Shown: positions 1-6,032 of the stretch, in pieces
Layout of the letters: each line of letters begins with the position of its first letter
How positions within the stretch are numbered: the first letter of the stretch is position 1
From: CAZDHT01 sp964505325
Lineage (GTDB): Bacteria; Planctomycetota; PUPC01
DNA: 6,756 nucleotides
Reading direction: 5' to 3'
Assembly: GCA_964505325.1 (NCBI GenBank)
Contig: CAZDHT010000278.1
Coordinates: 1 to 6,756 of the forward strand
Notes under the pieces: model-generated
The model's database searches: none
The model's input: only the letters and a program-made list of their open reading frames with translations
What the model was told of the DNA's origin: nothing
Made by a program: the position numbers and the translations under genes

Positions 1-26
1 CGCAACGCAAAAAGCAGGAAGCACGA

Positions 27-52
27 TTTTCTTTTTTTTCTCCGATTTTTCT
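27..52. other. Pyrimidine-rich tract in left-edge noncoding region
   Basis: The first 101 bases carry no gene that I can support. They hold a T-rich tract on the plus strand, with runs of four, eight and five T separated by C, G and A. If a plus-strand gene ends just left of the window, this could be the tail of its terminator, but no stem is visible before it. For the minus-strand glycohydrolase gene that ends at 102 the tract reads as A-rich, so it does not look like that gene's terminator. Confidence 0.25.
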
Positions 53-88
53 GAAGATCTTGCGGCCGGACCTGCAGGCGCGGCCTGG

Positions 89-105
89 ATGAGCCCAGGG
101 CTCAT
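89..105. repeat. Short palindrome over the glycohydrolase stop codon
   Basis: ATGAGCCC and GGGCTCAT form a perfect 8-bp inverted repeat around a single central A. As RNA it would fold as a 6-bp stem with a 5-nt loop. It includes the stop codon of the minus-strand glycohydrolase gene (TCA on plus at 102-104). No T-run follows on the minus strand, so it is not a classical intrinsic terminator; it might still protect the 3' end of the message. Confidence 0.4.
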
Positions 106-1577
106 GACGAACTGGCCCCGTTTTCTCCAGGCCGGCTGCAAATGCAGGACTCCTTGCGGCCCCAACAGGTGGGGCATTTTTCGATGTTGGTCGAGGCGGG
201 GAAGCCCGTCGCGCCGCCGGGGCCGAGCACGACGAACGACGCGGAGTAATCCTCGCCGTTGGCTGTCGCCTTGACCTCGACTGTGTTGTGGTCGGCGACG
301 TCGCCGGCGGACACGTCGAACGAGCCCGGGCCGGCCGGGACCGCCTGCCAGCCGTCGGGCACGGCCAGCTCGATGTGGGCCTGACAATCGTGGCCCTCGC
401 GACGGAGCGAGACCTCGAACCGCCGCCCGATCCCCGGGTACAGCACCGGGTCGCCGTTGTAGTGCAGGATGATCTCGGTGTCGCCGTCGAGCTCGACCGC
501 CGAGTTCACGTCCTCGGCGAGCGCGTCCTGGGCTTCTTCGTTGCGGAAGAGCCGCGACTTGAGATCCGCAGGCAGCTCGGTCTTTCCGCCGAGCGCGACG
601 GCGCCCAACTTCTCCGCAAGCGCAAGCGTGCGGTCCGTCAGCTCGTCGAGGTCTTTCGGCGCATCGCAATCGCCGGTGAACTTGTGCAGCACGATGTCCG
701 TGCCGATCGGGTCGCTCCACTTCCTGGGGATGCCGGCCGTGCCGCCCAGGATGCCGAGGAGTGCGCCGAGCGTGGCGCCGGTGCAATCGGTGTCGTAGGC
801 GCAGTTGACGGCCTTGCACAGCTTGTCGCCGAAGTCCTCACCATAGAGCCAGCCCAGAACGGTGAACCCGTGGTTGACCTTCGCGTCGCAGGGGTTGTTG
901 TGTCCGAAGTTATCGAGGATGCGCTGTCGTGCCTCGCCCCAGCGTTTGCCGTTCTGCCGGCACCACACCGCCTCGCGGATCGAGCGCGAGATGGCGCAAG
1001 AGATGGGGATCATCGACAGGCCGATCCGGATCAGTTCGAGCGGATCGTTCAGGACAAACGCCGCACTCTCGACCGCCGCCCAGAACATCTCGCCGTGCAT
1101 GCCCTCGCCGCCCGCGTGGTCCATCGCCGAGTCCATCCAGGCCAGTGCCGCCGCCTTCTGCGGGTTCGCCGGCGCGATGCAGGCCCAGATCTCGCTGCGG
1201 ATGGGCGAGCCCATTTCGTCCACGTAGTAGTTCTCGAAGCAGCCGGAGACGGGCGGCATCAGGCCGCGGTCGAGGTTCCGCATGCAGAAGCCGTATTCGT
1301 TCCACGGATAGGCGCAGGTGTATCTCCGCCAGTATTCTGCGAAGTGCGGCACCTTCGGCGGCACGCCCCTGTCTTCGAGCATCTTCAGCCACACGAGCTG
1401 GAGGTCGAGGTCGTCGTTCGGCGCCGAGCCGTCCGGGATCGGGTCGTAGAACGTGAGGTCGTTGACGAACTTCCGGCCCTCCCACGGCCCGCCGAGCGTG
1501 CCGCCGATGTTCTTGCCCAGCCAGCAGGCGTAGACCTTGTCGCGGTACTCGTCTTTCCCTAGCGTGATGTCTGCCAT
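102..1577 (-). CDS. ADP-ribosylglycohydrolase-family protein with C-terminal beta-rich extension and Cys4 tail
   Basis: This 491-residue protein has the DraG/ARH-type hydrolase fold over about residues 10-325. That family removes ADP-ribose from proteins or cleaves related N-ribosides using a two-metal centre. Visible landmarks are GKNIGG (21-26, at the position of the usual GDA-G motif), NDDLD (54-58), GGEGMHGEM (156-164) and DTDCTGA (262-268), the last being the typical C-terminal metal-binding signature. Residues from about 330 on are not part of the usual core: a stretch rich in alternating hydrophobic residues that looks like a beta-sandwich (about 360-452), then C468-x2-C471-x6-C478-x-C480, which could bind zinc. 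No signal peptide is visible, so the protein is probably cytoplasmic. The gene starts 5 bp after the ribokinase stop, and its ribosome binding site (AAAGG) lies in the end of that gene, so the two are probably co-transcribed. The family is confident; the substrate is unknown. Confidence 0.88.
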   Translation of the reverse strand: MADITLGKDEYRDKVYACWLGKNIGGTLGGPWEGRKFVNDLTFYDPIPDGSAPNDDLDLQLVWLKMLEDRGVPPKVPHFAEYWRRYTCAYPWNEYGFCMRNLDRGLMPPVSGCFENYYVDEMGSPIRSEIWACIAPANPQKAAALAWMDSAMDHAGGEGMHGEMFWAAVESAAFVLNDPLELIRIGLSMIPISCAISRSIREAVWCRQNGKRWGEARQRILDNFGHNNPCDAKVNHGFTVLGWLYGEDFGDKLCKAVNCAYDTDCTGATLGALLGILGGTAGIPRKWSDPIGTDIVLHKFTGDCDAPKDLDELTDRTLALAEKLGAVALGGKTELPADLKSRLFRNEEAQDALAEDVNSAVELDGDTEIILHYNGDPVLYPGIGRRFEVSLRREGHDCQAHIELAVPDGWQAVPAGPGSFDVSAGDVADHNTVEVKATANGEDYSASFVVLGPGGATGFPASTNIEKCPTCWGRKESCICSRPGENGASSS

Positions 1578-1582
1578 GTTTC

Positions 1583-2497
1583 TTAGCCTTTCGTTTTGCG
1601 GAGCAGTCTGCGCGCCTCGGCGCGCCGGGGGATGGAGGGCTGTGCGCCGCGCCGTGAGACGGAGATGGCCGCCGCGGCGCAGGCGAGGCGCGCGGCGGCG
1701 TCCAGGGTCTCGCCCGCGGCCAGCCCCGCCGCCAGGTAGCCGCAGAAACAGTCGCCCGCGCCCACCGCGTCCACCGCCTCGACTCGAAAGCTCGGAACAG
1801 GAAAGCTCCTGTCCGCTGTGATGACGCGGGCGCCCTTGGCGCCCAGCGTGACAATGAGCGCCCGCACGCCGAGGCCGAACAGCTCCTTCGCCGCACGGGT
1901 CTGGGACCGAGCGCCGGTGAGGCGCAGGAGTTCCACCTGATTGGGGACCAGATAATCCACGTCGGCCAGCAGCGCCGGCGGCAGCGGTTCCGCGGGCATC
2001 GGCGCGGGATTGAGGATGACCGGCACGCGGGCCTTCTTTGCGATGGACGCCGCACGCCGGACGGTCCGAAGCGGGACCTCCAACTGGAGCAGCAGGGCGC
2101 CGGCCTGGCGGATGACGTCCGCCGCGCGGTTGACATCGGCAACGGTCAGCGCTCGGTTCGCGCCGGGCGCGACGGCGATGAGGTTCTCGCCGGACTCCTC
2201 GACCAGTATGAGCGCCACGCCGCTGGGCGTGCCTTTCTTCACCGCGACGTGGCGGGTGTCGATGCGGTCGCGCTTCAGCCCGGCGACGGCGCGGCGGCCG
2301 AAGTCGTCATCTCCAACCGCCCCGACGAACGAGACTGGCGCGACGGCGCGCGCCGCGGCAACGGCCTGATTGGCGCCCTTGCCGCCGGCGGCCGTGTACA
2401 ACTCGCCGCCCAGCACCGTCTGCCCCCGCTTCGGGAGCTTCGGGCACAGCACGGTCAGATCCGTGTTCGAGCTGCCGACGACGACCACTCGTCCCAT
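1583..2497 (-). CDS. rbsK: Ribokinase (PfkB family)
   Basis: Ribokinase transfers phosphate from ATP to the 5-hydroxyl of D-ribose, giving ribose 5-phosphate for the pentose phosphate pathway and nucleotide synthesis. From the chosen start the protein has 304 residues, the usual size. Visible motifs are the N-terminal substrate-binding strand with GSSNTD (8-13), GGKGANQA (38-45), NPAP (163-166), PNQVE (185-189, the NxxE Mg/phosphate motif), TLGAKGA (217-223), DAVGAGDCF (243-251, with D249 as the expected catalytic base) and GAQPSIP (284-290). The anion-hole motif reads DAVGAGD rather than the more common DTTGAGD. The open frame extends 14 codons further upstream to 2539, but family alignment begins at MGRVVVVG, and an AGGGTGG sequence sits about 6 bases before that ATG. 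It is the first gene of a pair with the glycohydrolase homologue, which suggests that it takes up ribose released there. Another PfkB sugar substrate cannot be excluded, but the motifs fit ribokinase well. Confidence 0.9.
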   Translation of the reverse strand: MGRVVVVGSSNTDLTVLCPKLPKRGQTVLGGELYTAAGGKGANQAVAAARAVAPVSFVGAVGDDDFGRRAVAGLKRDRIDTRHVAVKKGTPSGVALILVEESGENLIAVAPGANRALTVADVNRAADVIRQAGALLLQLEVPLRTVRRAASIAKKARVPVILNPAPMPAEPLPPALLADVDYLVPNQVELLRLTGARSQTRAAKELFGLGVRALIVTLGAKGARVITADRSFPVPSFRVEAVDAVGAGDCFCGYLAAGLAAGETLDAAARLACAAAAISVSRRGAQPSIPRRAEARRLLRKTKG

Positions 2498-2537
2498 GCC
2501 ATACCACCCTATTGCCGGAGCGGCCGGACCACGCGGC

Positions 2538-2543
2538 ATTCTA
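2538..2543 (-). promoter_or_regulatory. Possible -10 box for the ribokinase-glycohydrolase unit
   Basis: On the minus strand TAGAAT (five of six consensus bases) lies about 40 bp before the ribokinase ATG. No convincing -35 hexamer is found 16-18 bp upstream of it, so the call is weak. The two-gene unit may instead be transcribed by read-through from cysK, whose stop is 140 bp upstream and is not followed by an obvious terminator. Confidence 0.3.
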
Positions 2544-2600
2544 CCGCGGCTCAGCTTCCGTTGGTAGTGAAAACGCTGCGCGAAGGCACACCGGTGACTT

Positions 2601-2617
2601 GGCGTCCGGCGTCCGGC
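2601..2617. repeat. Short tandem repeat, about 2.4 copies of GGCGTCC
   Basis: GGCGTCC occurs twice head to tail and is followed by a partial GGC, in the 140-bp gap between the cysK stop and the ribokinase start. It is probably an incidental slippage repeat. Apart from this and the weak -10 box, I see nothing in that gap. Confidence 0.4.
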
Positions 2618-2637
2618 TCTGCTGCCCCCCGGTGGCG

Positions 2638-3582
<945 letters not shown>

Positions 3583-3621
3583 TCTTTCCCTCCTGAGCGG
3601 ATTTCCTACCGGCCAGGGGTG

Positions 3622-3650
3622 ATTATGCCCTCTCGGCGCCTGTAGGTCAA
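3622..3650 (-). promoter_or_regulatory. Sigma70-type promoter for cysK
   Basis: On the minus strand TTGACC (3650-3645) and CATAAT (3627-3622) are separated by exactly 17 bp. Each hexamer matches the consensus at five of six positions. Transcription would begin near 3615, giving a leader of about 30 nt that contains the strong AGGAGGG ribosome binding site of cysK. Confidence 0.72.
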
Positions 3651-3687
3651 GGGAAATCGATTCGGCCGCGAGGCGCGGCGAGCGGGG

Positions 3688-3738
3688 CCGTCGCTCTCAG
3701 TAAGCATCTGTCGCAGAGAAGCTTACTGAGGGCGATGG
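3688..3738. repeat. Long inverted repeat 5 bp past the 3' end of tRNA-Ser
   Basis: The arms 3691-3705 (TCGCTCTCAGTAAGC) and 3721-3735 (GCTTACTGAGGGCGA) are complementary at 14 of 15 positions, the exception being T opposite G. Three further outer positions add two C-G pairs and one G-T. The 15-nt loop contains a nested TCTG-TCG-CAGA hairpin. The innermost 10 bp are perfect. The structure lies between the tRNA gene and the cysK promoter, on the downstream side of the tRNA. It could end or process the tRNA transcript, but no T-run follows, so a mobile-repeat origin is also possible. Confidence 0.75.
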
Positions 3739-3743
3739 GCAAC

Positions 3744-3835
<92 letters not shown>

Positions 3836-3845
3836 GGCGTCCATT

Positions 3846-3874
3846 ATCATAGCATCGCCGGGCGGGCGGTTCAA
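3846..3874 (-). promoter_or_regulatory. Promoter for tRNA-Ser
   Basis: On the minus strand TTGAAC (3874-3869) and TATGAT (3851-3846) have a 17-bp spacer. The mature tRNA begins 10 bp after the -10 box, so transcription would start within a few bases of the mature 5' end. Spacing and position both fit a stable-RNA promoter. Confidence 0.7.
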
Positions 3875-3918
3875 GTTATCTGGCCGTGGCGCGGGCGCTG
3901 TAAGAAAGGGAAAGCGGG

Positions 3919-3949
3919 CAAACAGAAAGGAGCAGAGCCGAAACGGCTC
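3919..3949 (-). terminator. Probable intrinsic terminator after the hisI/transketolase-like tail
   Basis: On the minus strand GAGCCG and CGGCTC form a perfect 6-bp stem around TTT (plus positions 3935-3949), followed by a T-rich but interrupted stretch (3934-3919) containing TTTCTGTTT. It lies 24 bp beyond the stop of the transketolase-like reading frame, where a terminator for that old gene, now serving hisI, would be expected. The T-run is not continuous, so strength is uncertain. Confidence 0.55.
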
Positions 3950-3972
3950 CGGACTTTCGCCGCGCCTGCGCC

Positions 3973-4118
3973 TCAGTTCGCCTGCCCCACAACCTCCTCT
4001 GCCTTGGCGCAGATGGCGGCGTCGTCGATGCCGCAGTACGCGAGCAGTTGCTCGCCGGTGCCCGACCGCGGGAGCTTGCTCGCGGCGAGGACGACGAGCA
4101 GCACAGCCGAGCGGGGAA
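3973..4118 (-). pseudogene. Remnant resembling the transketolase C-terminus
   Basis: Directly after the hisI stop, in a different frame, the minus strand reads a peptide with LAASKLPRSGTGEQLLAYCG, then IDDAAICAKAEEVV and a TGA stop at 3975-3973. The pattern SG-x-x-E-x-LL-x-Y-x-GI, then a short helix with AKAxEV, is what the last 30-35 residues of transketolases look like (thiamine diphosphate enzymes of the pentose phosphate pathway). A full gene needs about 600 more residues, and the upstream DNA is hisI, so this is most likely the 3' end left after deletion or rearrangement. A reading as a live 49-residue protein starting at a TTG that overlaps the hisI TGA (4122-4120) is possible, since that layout permits coupled translation, but the resemblance favours a remnant. 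Recognition is from memory of the family, without an alignment. Confidence 0.5.
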
Positions 4119-4502
4119 TCAAGAGTAGACGTCCTCGGGATTGAAGACGCGTTCGCCGATAGTCTCGGTCTCACCGGTTTCGGGGTTGTACTTCGTGTAG
4201 TAGCAGTTGAAGTAGCCCTTGTGGCAGGCGGCGACTTTCTGGTCGACGCGGATGAGGAGCGACTTGCCCTCGCAGTCGATGTAGATCTCCTTGACGGCCT
4301 GGGTGTGGCCGGAACGCTCGCCCTTCTTCATCAGCTTCCCCGCCGAGCGGCGGAAGACCCACACCTCACCGGCGGCGAGGGTCTTCTCCAGCGCCTCGCG
4401 GTCCATGTAGCAGAGGGTGAGGACCTGCCCGCTCACGTCGTCGATGATGATCGCGGGAATATGGCCGTCTGCATTGAACTGGAGCTGTTCGGAGATTGAC
4501 AT
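4119..4502 (-). CDS. hisI: Phosphoribosyl-AMP cyclohydrolase
   Basis: HisI opens the adenine ring of phosphoribosyl-AMP, the third step of histidine synthesis, in the cytoplasm. The 127-residue protein is a stand-alone cyclohydrolase without a fused HisE pyrophosphatase domain. Seen are DGHIPAIIID (12-21), YMDREALEKTL (32-42), KKGERSGHTQAVKEI (59-73) and the metal region DCEGKSLL (76-83) with AACHKGYFNC (91-100), giving C77, C93 and C100 as likely zinc ligands. Where most family members have D-C-D-x-D, this one has D76-C77-E78-G79-K80. About 27 residues follow C100, slightly longer than many homologues. The open frame continues upstream to 4646, but the earlier codons translate the repeat element; the ATG at 4502 has AAGGTGA about 6 bases before it and matches the family start. 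No his operon neighbours are present. Confidence 0.92.
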   Translation of the reverse strand: MSISEQLQFNADGHIPAIIIDDVSGQVLTLCYMDREALEKTLAAGEVWVFRRSAGKLMKKGERSGHTQAVKEIYIDCEGKSLLIRVDQKVAACHKGYFNCYYTKYNPETGETETIGERVFNPEDVYS

Positions 4503-4517
4503 CGGTTCACCTTCGCG

Positions 4518-4539
4518 GGAAAACGGGGGGAAAACGGGG
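4518..4539. repeat. Perfect 11-bp direct duplication at the left edge of the palindromic element
   Basis: GGAAAACGGGG occurs twice with no spacer (4518-4528 and 4529-4539). The second copy is the outer end of the left arm of the inverted-repeat element. The right arm carries only one complementary copy. It lies just before the hisI ribosome binding site, so hisI leader length would vary if copy number changed. Confidence 0.85.
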
Positions 4540-4625
4540 ACAGATAACTTTTTTCGCCAGGTGGAGCGCCGGTGGCGATCCCTCTTGCTCCCTCGGCGAA
4601 AGAAAGTTATCTGTCCCCGTTTTCC
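4529..4625. repeat. Palindromic repeat element (REPIN/MITE-like) between the oxidoreductase gene and hisI
   Basis: Two arms of about 30 bp face each other. The outer 23 bp are perfectly complementary (4529-4551 and 4603-4625) and contain ACGGGGACAGATAACTTT; a T-tract with one length or base difference and a final CGCC complete each arm. Within the 36-bp centre there are two further inverted pairs, GGAGC/GCTCC (4563-4567 and 4587-4591) and CGCC/GGCG (4567-4570 and 4574-4577, sharing one base). No transposase is encoded here. The architecture resembles short non-autonomous palindromic elements such as REPINs mobilised by RAYT (Y1-type) transposases, but the family is not proven from one copy. 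It begins 14 bp after the oxidoreductase stop and could also act as a transcription terminator. Confidence 0.85.
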
Positions 4626-4638
4626 TGAAATGTTACCA

Positions 4639-5793
4639 TTATTCAAAGAGCTCGACGCCGCTGTCTTTGACTTTCTTGCTTTTCTTCTTGCGGCCTTTCG
4701 CGGCGCGGATCAGCTTGGCCATCAACTGGTCGTACGCCTTCCGGTTAACGGGCAGCTTGACCGGCTTGCCGGTGGCGCCGGACAGGATGATGGCGCAGGT
4801 GATCTCGACCTGGCCGAGGCCGTCGGCACCCGGCGACACCAGCTCCTCCTTGCCCTGGATGGCCCGCACGAAGTTCTCGGTGATGGCGCGGTGGCCGCGC
4901 CAGCGGGGCTTCGCGTAGGGCACCGGCTGGAACTCGGCCTTGGGGGCGCCCCACTTGCTGGGCGAGTGCAGCGCGTAGTCGCGGAGCGTCGTGCCGCGTT
5001 TGTACTTGGCAAAGAACAGGCCGCGGTCACGCATCTCGAGGATGCCGTTGTCGCCGACGATCCGCATGTACTGAAGCGTTGGCGACTCGTTCACCGCGGT
5101 GCCGTAGTAGCCGGTGGCGCCGTTCGGATAGGTGAGGAGGCACTCGGCTTGGTCCTCGACCTCGATGTCGTGGAGCCACGTGCCCCAGCGGCCCATCACC
5201 TCGGAGGGCATCCCGCACAGGTGATAGAGCAGGTCGGTGGCGTGCGGGGCCTGGTTGACGAGCACGCCGCCGCCCTCGGTCGCCCACCGGCCGCGCCACG
5301 GGTCCGCCTCCCAGTACGTCTGGGACCGGAAGCACGGGGCGAGGAAGTAGACGCGGATGATCTCGCCGACCGTGCCGTCGGTCAGCATTTTCTTGGCCTT
5401 GCGGATCATCCCGCGGCCGCGGTTCTGGTACATCACGGCGAAGACGCAGCCGGACTTCTTGGCGGCGCGGAGCATCTTGTCCACGGGCGTCAGCGTCACG
5501 CCGAGCGGCTTCTCGGAAATGACGTGCACACCTTTCTTGAACGCGTCGACCGCGATGGGCGGATGATGGTAGTGCGGTGTGGCGATGATGATCGCGTCGA
5601 CCCGGCCGCTCTTGAGCAGTTCCTTGTGGCTGGTGAACGCCACGCCGCCGCACTTCTCGGCGGCTTGGACGGCGCGCTCCTCGATCACGTCGCAGAGCGC
5701 GGTGACCTTCACCGGCCGCATGTGCACGAGGTACTCGAGATGGGAATTGCCCATGCCGCCGCAACCGACGACGCCGAACCGGACCTTGGCCAT
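4639..5793 (-). CDS. Gfo/Idh/MocA-family NAD(P)-dependent oxidoreductase
   Basis: Members of this family oxidise or reduce a hydroxyl of sugars, cyclitols or their derivatives using NAD(P). The 384-residue protein has an N-terminal Rossmann domain (about 1-125) with GVVGCGGMG (7-15), the family EKPLG motif (94-98, K95 catalytic or cofactor-contacting), then an alpha/beta substrate domain with GGGVLVNQAPHATD (174-187), where H184 is the usual catalytic base and D187 a conserved partner. No Tat or Sec signal is visible, so it is probably cytoplasmic; many relatives in planctomycetes are instead Tat-exported. The C-terminus has a lysine-rich tail (366-376). Its start is supported by an AAGGA sequence 7 bases upstream and a good promoter. 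No neighbouring transporter or regulator indicates the substrate, so only the family can be named. Confidence 0.92.
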   Translation of the reverse strand: MAKVRFGVVGCGGMGNSHLEYLVHMRPVKVTALCDVIEERAVQAAEKCGGVAFTSHKELLKSGRVDAIIIATPHYHHPPIAVDAFKKGVHVISEKPLGVTLTPVDKMLRAAKKSGCVFAVMYQNRGRGMIRKAKKMLTDGTVGEIIRVYFLAPCFRSQTYWEADPWRGRWATEGGGVLVNQAPHATDLLYHLCGMPSEVMGRWGTWLHDIEVEDQAECLLTYPNGATGYYGTAVNESPTLQYMRIVGDNGILEMRDRGLFFAKYKRGTTLRDYALHSPSKWGAPKAEFQPVPYAKPRWRGHRAITENFVRAIQGKEELVSPGADGLGQVEITCAIILSGATGKPVKLPVNRKAYDQLMAKLIRAAKGRKKKSKKVKDSGVELFE

Positions 5794-5841
5794 GGCTCTT
5801 CCTTTCCGAAGCTCAGTGAACCGGGCACCCGATTGGCCGGT

Positions 5842-5870
5842 ATTCTAGCGGAGCGGGCGGGAAAAGGCAA
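5842..5870 (-). promoter_or_regulatory. Promoter for the Gfo/Idh/MocA oxidoreductase gene
   Basis: On the minus strand TTGCCT (5870-5865) and TAGAAT (5847-5842) are 17 bp apart. Transcription would begin near 5835, leaving a leader of about 40 nt with the AAAGGA ribosome binding site. The gene it drives diverges from the lipoprotein gene. Confidence 0.65.
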
Positions 5871-5938
5871 GGCGGCGCGCTTCGCCGGTCTCGTCTCACT
5901 CCGGCCGGCTGCGGTGAAATTCTTCTTGCCCTTTTTTC

Positions 5939-5966
5939 TTGCATGTGGGATGGGGCCGCCTATAAT
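5939..5966 (+). promoter_or_regulatory. Promoter for the lipoprotein gene
   Basis: A perfect TATAAT (5961-5966) is preceded at 16 bp by TTGCAT (5939-5944), which matches only the first three bases of the -35 consensus. Transcription would start near 5973, giving a leader of about 60 nt. Between this -35 box and that of the divergent oxidoreductase promoter are 68 bp, containing CCGGCCGG; no regulator site is recognised there. Confidence 0.6.
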
Positions 5967-6032
5967 TCCGGGGTGTAGATGTTCGGCCGTCTGGTGTTTT
6001 CGTCACATCTGGATCGGGGAAAGGAGAAGGGC

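Noticed and set aside
288..1562. A 424-codon plus-strand open frame opposite the glycohydrolase gene
   Set aside because: Its composition (Arg, Ala, Val, Asp rich) is typical of a mirror frame, and the opposite strand carries clear family motifs.
910..2142. A 410-codon minus-strand frame across the ribokinase and glycohydrolase genes
   Set aside because: It is out of frame with both genes and rich in Arg, Pro and Ser; it spans two genes with strong motifs and is a GC artefact.
3583..3645. A riboswitch or T-box controlling cysK
   Set aside because: The leader after the promoter is only about 30 nt, too short for such elements, and no conserved core is seen.
3873..3882. AAGTTATCTG, a 10-bp match to the palindrome arm, just upstream of the tRNA promoter -35 box
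   Set aside because: The match stops after 10 bp and there is no opposing arm. It could be a decayed copy but is close enough to chance that I do not list it.
4503..4646. N-terminal extension of HisI by 48 residues
   Set aside because: The extra codons translate the palindromic element; the internal ATG at 4502 matches the family start and has a ribosome binding site.
5977..6010. AGATGT and ACATCT as a possible hairpin in the lipoprotein gene leader
   Set aside because: Only 6 bp of stem with a 22-nt loop; too weak to call a regulatory structure.
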